Below, piece after piece: positions 36,880-48,800 of a DNA stretch of 64,000 nucleotides. Source of the DNA: Xestospongia bergquistia (lineage: Eukaryota; Porifera; Demospongiae; Haplosclerida; Petrosiidae); the NCBI GenBank assembly GCA_963965975.1, contig OZ014411.1:24969249-25033248 (forward strand), in the 5' to 3' direction. A program made the translations under genes and the position numbers. Under the pieces are notes generated by a model. It did not search any database. It saw only the letters and a program-made list of their open reading frames with translations, and had not been told where the DNA came from. Position 1 is the first letter of the stretch; every line of letters starts with the position of its first letter.

Positions 36880-38970
36880 CCATGAAGTGGTTTGACAAGT
36901 GATGCACCAAATATACCCTAACATTCCCATGATGAGAAGACACCATACTACATTGAAAAACAATGACACTTTACAATATTTAGACACTATTGACCTATTG
37001 ATACTAATACATACTATTTACAATGTAGTAGCATTCAATCTTTAAAGGAACTATAGTTTAAATACATTATGTAATTTAACATATTTATGCTAGTAATCTG
37101 TTTTCACTACAACAAGTAATACAAGATATAAAAATCTGTATTTATTACATTTAGACCTCTAGCCACTAAACATTACAATCTTACAAGTGAATAAGAGACA
37201 AAAAAAGGAAACACAGTAGATAAACAGCTAACAAATGCAATAAAATCCTTGTTAATGCTTAATTTAAAGTCAAAGTTTGCCTATACAAAATTACTAGTAC
37301 TGTTTTATCAATTTAATTCACGAAATATATAAATTATCTTATAATAAATGTAACAATAAAAGATATGAATTGTAGACTTGCACTACATGAATGTGAAATA
37401 CTAAGTATTCTGTCATTAAAAATTAAACAAGACAATCCAAAGTTATGATTAAAGGCAGAGGCAATTCAGAAGCAACCATGGTAGACATCATATCATCAGA
37501 CTCTAATCAACAATTTAAAGGTAACTATTGAACTATTTGTTCATCAGTAACATCTTCAGATGTCTTTAAATGAATTTGTTTGAAGGTATTGTGTACATTA
37601 GATATTTAAAAGATAAATAGATAGATGATCTCATAAAAACAAAATCCTAACCTTTTGAGTGCAATATGTTCTTATGTTCATATCAAAAGATAGTCTTACC
37701 TAGAAGGTAGCACAGTTGATTCAACTGATGAAATTTTAGCTGTGGCAGTATTAGTTGTCATAACACCAGATTCTGTTTCTCGATTTGATGGGAGTGGTAA
37801 CTTTTGTACCACTTGCTCATCAATACCAACTTCAAATATTTTAAAATTTCGCCAATGTACATATTCCTTAATTTCATATTTCTCATCTAAGTAGTCACAT
37901 CCAATCTCTCCTGGTTCATTACATTCATCACTATTCGGATATAATGATATGATTACTGGGTCTTCTCCTGTGGGTGGAGTTATTCCAATACAAATATATC
38001 AACTAGAATTCAACAAGACAAGCTCAGCAATCTCTACTGGACTACTACTACCACTACTAGTATGTGATTGTATAGAGATTGTCTTGTACTTCTCTTCTAG
38101 CTAAATGGACCCATATGGTTGAAATACCTAATAAAGTAAAGATGTTATAATGTCTTTTTTAACATTAATATGTATGACTGAAATAAAAGAGTAGCATTGC
38201 AAAAGATATATTATTAACCAAAGCAAGGCATAAGTGAGATAATGAAATTTAAGCAAAAGAATTAAAATATGCCTTAATTACTCTCCTGTTTATAGACACA
38301 TGATATTATCAATGTATAGATTGTCTTCCTATCTGTTAAATAATCCATTTGATTTTAGGACAATTAATTATCACAGTCTATAACCCAGACATTGATAATA
38401 ATATAAAATTAATTTTACAATGAATCCACATGTAGTTTCTAAATTCTTTTCCTATATATTTTATTATTAATGTCATTACAAAACAAACAACACTTACTTT
38501 AACCCAGTGCATTGGTATAATAGGAGTCATCAAGACACCTTCATAGAAGTCATATCTCATTTTTCGTGAGAAGGAGAACCAGATATGATCACTTTTATGA
38601 TATTGGGTTTGTACTAGTATAGGACAATACATTTGTAGTTGAGGGGCAATAAAATCTTTGACCATATTTAGAATGTTACATTTTCCACTTCTCGTTATGT
38701 TCTATACTGTTCTGTTGTTTGATAACCATATGGTACAAGAGATAATTCAGATAGATCTGCAGACACAATAGGAATTGATGGTCTAGTCACTCAATCAGTT
38801 GTTACAATGACTGAAGACTCTGAGGTCACTTCATGAACTTGACTATCAAAATGTGTGTCATTCCTACCATAAGATATGTGCTCACTTAATGTAGTAAAAA
38901 CATAATCTCTGCTTTGTAAACTAATAACTATATGATTGAGATCACCAAATGTTAAGTCATGATCATCATC
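36880..38970 (-). pseudogene. Copy C: broken paralog of genes A/B/D (body)
   Basis: In minus-strand order: 38498-38970 matches the end of the first coding exon (DHDLTFGDLN to MHWVK) but has a lost base near 38668 and nonsense changes. 37700-38127 matches the second coding exon with the same 428-nt length as gene D and carries two stops (after GSI near 38102, and at the Arg of SSRYI near 38000). 36880-36958 matches part of the third coding exon with small losses. The kinase exons are absent. The blocks differ in origin: 36880-37248 and 38330-38970 resemble gene A including intron sequence, while 37670-38127 resembles gene D including its distinct donor side. It is clearly non-functional. Confidence 0.85.
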
Positions 38971-39240
38971 TTGTTTCATGTTGCGGTTGTGATAATTGTT
39001 GTTGATTTTTATTATAACCAATTAAGCAATGTGTGTTCTCATGCTATACAAAACAATTTATATTGTTGCTCTGGAACCTTTGTCAGGTCTATTTAATTAA
39101 ATGAAAATACTTACATGTATATTCCTAATCTTTTAAATTAAAAAAACAATCCCAAAATATTATGACAGTCCTACCTGTTGATGTAGTAACTCCGCCAAAC
39201 CACAAGAAATTCGGATATTTATTCTGTAAGGCTAACTTTA

Positions 39241-40193
39241 GCAGATTTCCTGGTGAGTATAGAAACATTCTATGGTGGCCAAGAACGTTCAAATATGAAA
39301 ATTGATTTTCATACCCAAAAATAAAATATTGTGAACAACTTTAGAAGCTTGTCATGTACTGCGACAAGAATTCGTTTACAACATTAGTAAAACCATGAAG
39401 AATAGATATCATATGATAATAATTAGTTTAGGGTGTACAAAGTATACCAATCAGCCTTTGTGGTTGACCTTCTTTTGTATTTACACTTCAGAAAACTGTA
39501 GTACAGAAAATTAAGAATTCAACAAACTGTAAATAAATTTGTTGTTGTTAAAGCTTTAAAGTCCCAATTCATTTAGACAGAAAAAGACAGTTTTGTTGAA
39601 TAGGCAAGATATTTGAGGGTGGCATCAATTTTATCAACAGAGAGGAACAAGAGTCCGCTATCTAAGGGTAGCTGCTGCTGCTTGTTTGTCCTTGGATATT
39701 ATTGCCAATTCCTCCTTTGTGACATTATGAGATTGAAAAAAGGTGGAGAGTGTAAGTTGTTAGAAGAGGTGCAGTGTGCAGTAGTCCTGCTGATAGTAAT
39801 TTTGCAAGTCAATCCTTCAAATATGTAAAAGGCTGGTTTGTGAGACTAACATGATAGAATGGCATTCTATATCTCTACTACTCTTTCTTGATATATACAA
39901 TATAAGGCATTGAATCTGTTTCAAGTAAATTGTACCTTGTTATTTGGGTTTGACTTTTCAGAGTGATTTATAAGTTATGTCATATACATTTATAATAAAT
40001 TGAAGTAAAGATCTAGAGAAAGCAATTTTTGTGATTGTCATTATTCAATTTATTTTATACAGGTGTCTGATGACTACAACTCTCAGTATGCCACATCAAC
40101 AGGTATAAGAAATTTTACCTGATCTTCCACTAAATGACCCTTATTTAGTTATCAACTGGAACAAAATCAAAGCAGAACCAAAGTGTATCAGTT
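39241..40193 (+). pseudogene. Copy C 5' end, inverted onto the plus strand
   Basis: GCAGATTTCCTG followed by GTGAGTATAGAAA at 39241-39265 matches the leader exon and donor of gene A, with the ATG lost. After an intron, TTTTATACAG at 40062 precedes an exon homologous to the first coding exon of A/B: MTTTLSMPHQQV, a stop, EILPDLPLNDPYLVINW, then KAEPKCI, where homology ends near 40193. Orientation is opposite to all the other family members. Together with the minus-strand body it accounts for both ends of one first coding exon, with about 285 codons missing between. Confidence 0.8.
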
Positions 40194-40489
40194 ATGACAT
40201 GTCTAGAAATTTGGTTTTTGAAACATTAATAATAGTGAAAACAGCATAAACAACAACGACAATATAAGATCATTGGTTCTTTTTTTATAGTCTTGGTACA
40301 GATCACTTAGTATAGCTGGACCATTTCGAATTTCCATTGCCTGTAATTTAATTGGTCAGCTTTGTTTTTGATCTGGTTAAGTGATCTGCTTGCTCTCCAC
40401 TTTTGTATCCTGGTTCCTCTACTCTGTACTTCAGGGTGCACGTCTTACTCCGTCGCATTTCTTCTCTCCTTCTTTAGTGCGAAGCACAG

Positions 40490-43400
40490 TTCTTCTTGTG
40501 GAATTCATGACAGGACGTCTGTGTTAGCATTTTCACGTCCCTTATGGTACATCATGGAAGGTTGAAGAGCTAGACTCCATCGTGTGAGCAGTGTGTTGTT
40601 ATCCTTGAATCATTGAAGCCATTGTAAAACCTGATGATCTATCTGAATCACGAAGGGCTTCCCCAACTGATACGTTTCAAAGGTTTTAATGTCGAGTACC
40701 ACAGCAAGACACTCTTGTTCCACCACAGAGTAGTTTCATTTCCACAGAAGTAGCTTCCGGCTGAAATATGCGATGGGTCAGTCTTCCTCGCTGCCCTGGT
40801 TGAGTATGGCTTCCACTCCCTCATTGGAAGCATTTGTCTGTAGGATGAACATTTGGGTGAAGTCGGGAGTCCCCATCAATTTTGCTGAGGTTAGGGCGTC
40901 TTTCAGCCATTGAAATGAATGTTTAGTACGCTTGTTCCACTCTACTTCTTTTGGCTGTTGCCTTTTGGTCAGTTCTGTTAAAGGTTTGGGTACGGTAGTA
41001 TAATCGTTTATGAACCGTCTATAGTAGACAGTTATTCCCAGAAAGGTCCTCACATCTTTTTTGGTATGAGGTCAAACAATTGCTTGAGTTGCGGCTACTT
41101 TGCTGATTTCTGGCCGTACCCCTCCTCTTCCTATCCTACGGCCCAGGTAGGTACACTCCTGTGCTCTAAAGCTGCACTTCTTGAGTTTGACTGTCACCCC
41201 TGCTTCTTGTAGATGTTGAAACATTTCTGTTATATGGTTTAGGTGTTCTGTCCAGTTGCTACTACAGATCTCTATGTCGTTTAGGTACATCCCAGTGAAT
41301 TTCTCGGTCCCTCGTAGTACTGTATCCATCAATCTCTGGAACGTTGCAGGTGGTCCAACTTCCCCAAAAAGCATCACATTGAACTGGTATAAGCCATTAG
41401 GTGTGGTGAAGGCTGTCTTTGCTTTGTCCTCATCTGTCATAGGCACCTGCCTGTAGTCTTTCGCTAGATCAAGTGTGGTTGATCCCCTTCTCTCAGCTCC
41501 ATTTATCTGGCTTTCTTATCGTAACACTCTTTGTGTTTCTGCTGTCTTGTCCTCAAATTCTTGTGAGCTAGTCGAGTGGCTAGCTCCATCCTTTCTCTGG
41601 TCTTCATCACGTAGGTGAGGATGTCATCCATCTCCTTTTCACCATTACTCCAACTCTCCTTGAGTACATCTAGAGGTCTTCTCACATCTCTGGATTAGAT
41701 TAGCTCAATGGGCGAGAATCCCGTTGACTCTTGCAGCATTTCCCTGCATGCAAATAGCACATATGGTACCATTAGATCCCAGCTGTGGCTTTCTCAAGCT
41801 AACACTCGTTTAAGCATTGACTTCAGCATTTGATTGAAGTGTTCAACTAATCCATCTTCTGTGGATGGTACAGACTCATCTTGATTGCTTAGACTTCCAG
41901 CAATTTGTAAAGCTTCGACAAAGTTGAGAAGTAAAATTGGAACCTTGGTCCGTTAGGATTTCCTTAGGTATCCTGTAGTGGGCAAACATTTCGATCAACT
42001 TCTCTGCTACTGCTGGTGCTATAAACGTCCATAGTGGGAATGCCTCCTGTATGTTGTAGCATAGTCACATACTACCAAGATGTACTGATATCCCTTTCTA
42101 GTCTTGGGCAATGATCCTACCATATCCATAGCAATTTGTCTGAATGGTTCATCAATTATTGGCATCGGTATCAGGGGTACTTTTCCCCGCTTCTTTGCCA
42201 TTCTCTGACAAGCATCACAGGACTTCCATTATTTCCTGATGTCATGGAATACTCCTGGCCGGAAGAATTCCTTCAGAATTCGTTTGGCTGTACATTCCTG
42301 TCCCAAGTGACCAACCATAGGCATGTCGAATACCAACCGTAATACATCTAAACTGTAGGAAGAGGTAATACTACTTCATCAATTACCTCCTCAGGTCTAT
42401 CTCTAGGATGCCATTGTCGATATAGCAGCCTAGATGCTCAATTACTTGCTCTACATTCTCCTGTTTCTTCCACTTTGTACCTCCAGGTCAGCCTGTTGCT
42501 CCTGGATGAGCCTCTTTGTGGCTGTCTTTTTCTTTCCCTTCAGATGACATTCATTGTGAGTCTGTTTTTCTTCACAAAGTCATATTCTTGCATGACTTTC
42601 AAGGTGTTTTGATCACATTTCTGGTAAATGGAAACAATTGAGCCAAATCACTTGACTCACCTTCCTCTTCTTCGCTTAGGCGGTCTGCCTCTTGCTCTGC
42701 CTCGTGATCCTTGTCGTGAGCCTCCCACTCCGTCTCCAATGTGGGAGCATCACACCCCATAGCTTTATTGTATGTCTCCACTTCTTCAGTAGAATCTCTC
42801 TGCTGAGTTGCTTGTTCTTGGGAATAGCCTCTGAGCTTGAGCTTTTGTAGTGACAGCATACGTCTGACCCAACTCCAACAGGTCCATCTGGTCAAATTGT
42901 CTGGTCTGCTGTGGTCTTGTTTGATCAGCTAGCATCTGACTTAGCACTGTCAAGTCCATCTGATCAGGCTATCTGGTCCACTGTCAAATGGTTGACTGTA
43001 GTGTCTTGAGGGCTTCCTGCTGCTCCTCTTCACTAAGTTGTGGTAGGATATGCCACACCAAAGGCACATCCACTCCAAGTAATACATCCTCATGTAGATC
43101 AGCTGCAGCTGCTACCTCTCTGTTGTACTCTTCTCCATCCAATACAATCTTTACTCTTGCCACTGGATACTTAATCTTCTGTCAATTGGCACTCCAGAGC
43201 TCTATGTAGTGTCAGGTCTTCATTGCTTCGGTCACAAATTTTGAGTGTACTGACATCTTTGTACTGCCATTATCCAACTGAATCCCATTGGTAGTAATAT
43301 CATTTACTGTCCTAGTACACTGGTATACATAAACTCCTTTGTCCATAGCTCCTTCTCATACAAGGGCATTCTCTGGGCACTGTCGAGCATAGTGTCCCAG

Positions 43401-43750
43401 CTTGCCACACTTGCAACAAGTTACGTTCCTTCCAGAGTCCACTTCCGCCAACCTCTCCATCTTGCCTTCATTTCTTCCAGATATTGAATTGTATCGTCAA
43501 CCCAAATGATTGCTCCCTCCACTCCTAGTAGTGTTCGCACTTCGTTGGAATTGGTTATTTTCTGTTTGTTTTGGTAGCTGGATTCTCACTTGTCTTCTCT
43601 GACAACAAGTACACCTGCATCAATTCTGCTATTGCATATGGGTCTTGTGGCTCTTCTCTGATATTACACAAACACTTCTATCCTGTGACATTAACGCCTG
43701 ATGGATCTCTTGCTCCATCCATCATGAGGACAGTTGAACAAATGAGTGGC
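40490..43750 (-). mobile_element. Ty3/gypsy remnant, order gag-PR-IN-RT-RNaseH (Gmr1-like)
   Basis: Minus-strand order: gag tail (DPYAIAELMQVYLLSEKTSE near 43640) and zinc knuckle CCKCGKLGHYARQC near 43410; protease-like IQLDNGSTKMSV near 43280 (the usual DTG/DSG is DNG); integrase HHCC region (GHLGQECTAKRILKEFFRPG...CDACQR) 42320-42200; integrase core (EPFRQIAMDMVGSLPK, YILVVCDYATTY) 42160-42060; integrase end (RPLDVLKESW, HKECYDKKAR) 41690-41505; then RT (TLDLAKDYRQVPMTDEDK, YLNDIEICSSNWTEHLNHI with YLND for YxDD) 41480-41070; RNase H (TFLGITVYYRRFI, TPDFTQMFILQTNAS, MYHKGRENANTDVLS) 41050-40500. Nothing like integrase follows RNase H. The N-terminal RT blocks are deleted at the IN/RT joint near 41505. 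It is broken by stops and frameshifts; LTRs not recognised. Base composition is richer in GC than its surroundings. Confidence 0.8.
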
Positions 43751-44533
43751 ACATAAATCGTGTCAAATAGAATTGGGTATGGCTGCAGAAGGTGCTAAAG
43801 TGCTTCATGTCTCATAGATTGCGGAGGGAACTAGAGGTTGGCCTGGAGGATATTTCTTTTCACGAACAGTATATTGGATGTGTTATCTCCAGGTATGAGG
43901 CTGTGCAAGGAAAGCACTCCTACCTTTTTTGGTCAGTGATCAATGGAAGAGCTGCTTTAACTTTCCCCTCCATCATTAGTTTGGTGAAGGAACAAGTAGT
44001 GTGCTCCTCTGATTTAGAGTTTTTATTTTCAATTGTTTTTAATTTGGATTTTATCAAGCCAAAGAATGTATAAACTAAACATGTTTTTTTACAATAATCT
44101 TTGATCCAACATACAATTACAATAATTTCACTTACATTCAATAGGACCTGTATTAACAGCAAACATCCTCCCACTTCTGAATGGTATTGTAATACATGTT
44201 CAACAACTAAGAAGACAAGACAAAACACATCATAAGTCTAACACAATCCATACTCAATATAACAATAGCTTCATTAACAGACTATCTTACCTTGAATGTT
44301 ATTTATTATTTCATTATTCCCATTATAACAAAATAGAGCAATACACAGTAGCCCACAAACATTTCTACACCAGTGTTAACAATTTCAAGATATGTGAATA
44401 TGTGAATATCATTAATAAAATTAACTACACACCTTACTAAGCCAGTAATAATATTTTTTCAACTTTTTCAGTTTTACTAAGAGGAGACACCACACCTACA
44501 CTCACAATCATCTAGATTGTATTCTTACATATC
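43751..44533. other. Flank of gypsy remnant; one unrecognised open stretch
   Basis: An open plus-strand stretch at about 43800-44073 contains RRELEVGLEDISFHEQYIG and FWSVINGRAALTFPSIISL and looks protein-like, but has no ATG in frame, no splice context and no family I know. It could be a fragment of another transposon. The rest is AT-rich. Confidence 0.3.
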
Positions 44534-44601
44534 GTTTTCATTCCTAATGTACTATCAGATTGATTGTTTTGTCAAACTGATAGTACATTGGGAATGAAGA
44601 C
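44534..44601. repeat. Near-perfect hairpin, 25-bp stem
   Basis: The arms are 44534-44558 (GTTTTCATTCCTAATGTACT plus ATCAG) and 44577-44601 (CTGATAGTACATTGGGAATG plus AAGAC). As RNA all 25 positions pair, two of them as G-U, and the 18-base loop can add four more pairs (TTGA/TCAA). It is isolated, with no terminal repeat structure extending beyond it. It could be a tiny MITE relic, a transcribed small-RNA precursor or chance from an AT-rich genome; the stem length makes chance unlikely. Confidence 0.75.
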
Positions 44602-45838
44602 AGTATGATTTTACCTTACACCATATCCATATATTAGTTAAATTAACCCATTTTTACAGTGAAATATTATTATATGTTTGAGATAAAGGGCCTGGGACTA
44701 AATAGAACCAATTATTTTTTGGATAATTTATGCACAATCAGCACATTGAAAGATCATAGAAAGATGTATAACTCAATTTTATTACTGGCTCTTCTATTCT
44801 TTTGTAGATATTGGCATTTTATATCCATTAGATGTTGTTCGTCATGCTGCTCTTCACTTTGTTTATTTACCCAATTAGACACTACAAACATTTGGAATAA
44901 CCATCAAATAACTTACATTGCTCTTTAATCATGAGGACTACAGTATCATGCTTCTGTATACAAACATTTATACCACACTCATAAATAAAAGATTGAACTC
45001 CACTCTCATGTTTCCAACTTTCCACACTATCAATTTACAGTGTTACTAATACAATGTTCCATTAAAACCCAGACCCAGTCCCTATGACTTTGTCAATGAT
45101 GTTATCTTTATACATCATATGTCTTACATTAGACTTCTGGTACTTGGTCAGTCTGGGTTAGTAGAATGAACTATGCTGACATTGAAATGTGAAAAATAGA
45201 ATTTGTCTGTGTGCTGTTTTATGCAATCTTATGTAGAAATGAATGTTTGTATTTTGGCTTTAAATTTTATTTCATAGGATCACAATAGAATTATAGATTA
45301 CAAAGTGGGTGTAGAAATGTAAATACATAACAGAATCATTTCCTCAGATCCCCCTCTAAAAATGTCAGCACTCATACCAAATATATGTATATATATATGT
45401 ATAGGTATGTATGTATGTATGTATGTATGTACATATAATAATATTAAGGACAAAATACATTTTGTCACAAAAATTTTTTAGTATACTAAATAACATTAAT
45501 TGTTATAGTACAATGGCCTATATTCAATACAAAAGACATAATTGTAAAGAAAATATTTGTATATACATTCAATTATAATAACATTCAAAATCAGGAGTGG
45601 TTTTATAAGTTCACAATGTTGCTAATATTAAAATACAAACTGTAAATTTTGGTATTGATAATTTATGAACATCATGCAGGTCCAATCTGAAGATGTAAGT
45701 AAGTATAACTTCATCTTCTTAAAAGTGATAGACAATTGACCAAAATGACTCAAAACAGACAATTTGTACGTAACCAGAAATATGCATATAGTTTAGGAGT
45801 TTGCAGAACCACTATTCTGATGTTTCAAGTTAAATATA
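44602..45838. other. Intergenic, 3' flank of gene D
   Basis: AT-rich DNA with a (TATG)n/(TA)n microsatellite at about 45383-45436. The 3' UTR of gene D should occupy the right end on the minus strand. No other feature is recognised. Confidence 0.45.
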
Positions 45839-48800
45839 TCATACTTCATCTAGATAATGATGCAATAATAAAACATTAGTTGAAGCTCTTTCACGAGGAT
45901 TAACAATCAAGGATTTCTCAATAAAATCAACAAGTAATGGTGTATCAACAAATGCCTTTTTCAATCTGCCAATCTAGAATTATGAGGAAAGAAAACATGT
46001 TCTCTTGAAAATTAGGTCATTTCATTAACATCTTGCTATGTATATAAAAGTAACAGTAATACTAAGTCAAAGAGACATCTTCAAAAGTCATATAACTATA
46101 GGCAATTTATAAAAATGATTACAGGTTAGGAACTGGTAAGGTATTTATGATAGACATTTGGGAAGCAATATAATTAATAAAAATATCTGGCTATGACTAA
46201 CATTTAACTGTGAGTTGTTCATACAGGATAGCAATACTGTTTTATACATGCTGTTTCCCTTTACAAATACAAATACATACTGGTAGTATCTTGGCAATGT
46301 CAGACTCCACCACACACACTTCATTCTTTCTAAAAGTAGTTATACCACTGTTTCTAAGTATGGCCCTTTTCTTTGGACTCAAAGGTTGAAATTTTTGGAA
46401 AGATTGATGCACTTGCAACAAAAGAGTCCCAATCTAAACAGAAGAAATGTGGGACACACAAATACAAATGACACAAGACATTAGAAAATCATTTTTCACA
46501 TTACAATTAAAGATTTAAATTGCCTTGTGTGTTTGTATCTTTACTGTTTGTATATCCAAATGTCACATTGTTGATATCAGACAAGTAGAGAGACTCACCT
46601 GCGATAAATGTTTTGGTCCTTCTTCATTTAAGGTCAATAAACACATCAATAGGCCAAAGCTGAATTATACAAATTTTTATATCAAAAGATCAACAATTAT
46701 TTTTTTGGCTCACCTAAAAATATCAGCTTTAGTAGACAAAGATGTCATTAAATCAGCATTATTGGATACCATGTGTATAAATCCTTCTGGTGACTTAAAT
46801 CCCATTGTACCTACAGGTGATATATGGTATGTTCTGTCAGTTGTAGTATAAATGTCTTTAGATGAACTCTTTGGTGGATCAGGTTGAAGAGATCCATCAG
46901 GATTTAACTCAAGACTAGCATCAAAATCAGATAGTACCTACGAAACAAAGAACAACAAGTAAATTTAGCCAAGATTATTTCAAGACCTGTGTGGATACCA
47001 TTTTATATACAATTACATCTTATCCTACTATCATACTTCTATAATACATACTGGCTGCAATCAGTAAAATCAACTAAGATCTATAATAAACACTACAATG
47101 ATGTACACCAATTGAACATGCTTTTCCATTATTTTTAACCATAAAATTCATGTTAAGTGTCAGTATATATTAATATCAACTATCATACACACAAAGGAAT
47201 CATATCTATACCTTGTACAATGGTATCCCTTCATTAAAATGTCATATTAGTTTTTGATGCAAGAATGAAACCACAGTAAAATTACATGTGATGGTTGGCA
47301 TGTAATTAAAATATATTTTGTTTGAAATGATATATGATAACAGGAAAATTACAACTAACTACAATTCTGTGTCTATACACATTAGATTCTACAGGTGATA
47401 TGTGTATACCAGATATTTTAAGTTGCCTCCATTACTATAAATACACTAATCCACATATTACTCACAATTTTGGGTTGTTTCCTACAGACACAGGCTAATG
47501 GATTAGGACACTCGCAATCTGTCAACACCAGAATATTAGATGGTTTGATATCTCTGTGAATTATTGGGTTTGGTAAAGTATGGAGATAATGAAGACCTTG
47601 AAGGATCTCTCTTGCAATATACCTAATAAAATGATAATTCAAGTTATTATATAAATAGTTTATGTATGTAGTCCTAAATTCAGAATGATAACATGATACA
47701 GTATAAATTATAAATGTAATATAATTAGTTTTAGTTATAAAAGAGTTTGATCGAAATATTTAACCTAAAGTTGCTCTGTATTTTTTTTAATAACAATGGT
47801 TCGTTCTTATATCTTTCCTTTAGACTTCTAAGACAAAATCTTTCATAAGATCCAACAGTCCTTCCTAAGTCATCTGAAAAAATAATAAAACAATTCAAAT
47901 ATAATTATGTTTGTGATACTCACTTGTCATTCGTGGATAATAGTGATAGATATAACGTCTTCTTGGAAAGGCTTCTATAGGATCTCCCATTAACATTGCA
48001 ATTAATGGCAAGATATTGGGATGATGTAATTTAGGCATTATTAAGACTTCTCTCCAACGGAAGGCAGTCCGTTTTATAGCATAAATTGTTCCTTCGAAAA
48101 CAGCCTTAAAGGAAAATTATAACAAGCGACCACACATATATCTTTATACCTCTAATATAAGTCCATTACCACCTTCTCTCAGTACTCTTGTATTTTTCAA
48201 CTTCTCAGGTAATGTATAGTCATGTCCAATTACAAAGATTTCTCCATCTCCCTATTACAATATATATTATAAAAATAATAAAATAGACAATATAAATTAG
48301 CATTCATCTTACATAGAAGCAGTATCCTGGTTGATCAAAGCCCTCTAATGCATAACGTTTGATTTGTTGCTCTGTTACTTGCTGTTGAGGTTTTTCATGA
48401 AGTGGTTTGACAAATGAATCCCCAAGTAAAGAGCCTAAAACTCTCTTGTAAGTAGGATTTGTAGAAGAATGTACTTTTGCTTCAATACCACTTTTAGAGA
48501 GACATACAAACAAGATTAAAAGCAACAGAGACATTGCTTGAATATTACCATTCTGTATACATTAACATAATATTTATTTTCATTAGAGTTTGAATACAAG
48601 AAAATTAACTATCGCAAAGTAGTAAACATCCTGCTGTTTTTAGTTCAAATATACTATGGAATTAATAGTCATGTATCTAATTGTGAGAGCTACAAATAAT
48701 AAATGCTAGGCCAGAGTTATCACAATGGCATTTATGACAAGATAACATCATTTGTTTAATTATATCAAATATCAATTCCATAGTAAATAGTAATCAAAAC

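Noticed and set aside
40490-43750. Ty1/copia classification, suggested by integrase preceding RT
   Set aside because: RT, RNase H and integrase motifs (TLDLAKDYRQV, TFLGITVYYRRFI, YHKGRENANTDVLS, GPLDVLKE-type integrase end) are of the Ty3/gypsy type, so only the order is copia-like.
43792-44073. 93-codon open frame, plus strand, protein-like
   Set aside because: No ATG start in frame, no splice context, family unknown; kept only as a note in the intergenic entry.
48480-48534. Hydrophobic leader MSLLLLILFVCLS in front of a gene D segment, like a signal peptide
   Set aside because: It is the pyrimidine-rich tail of the intron read as codons. The acceptor TCTCTAAAAG at 48491-48493 restores the phase seen in A and B, so these residues are not translated in the predicted transcript.
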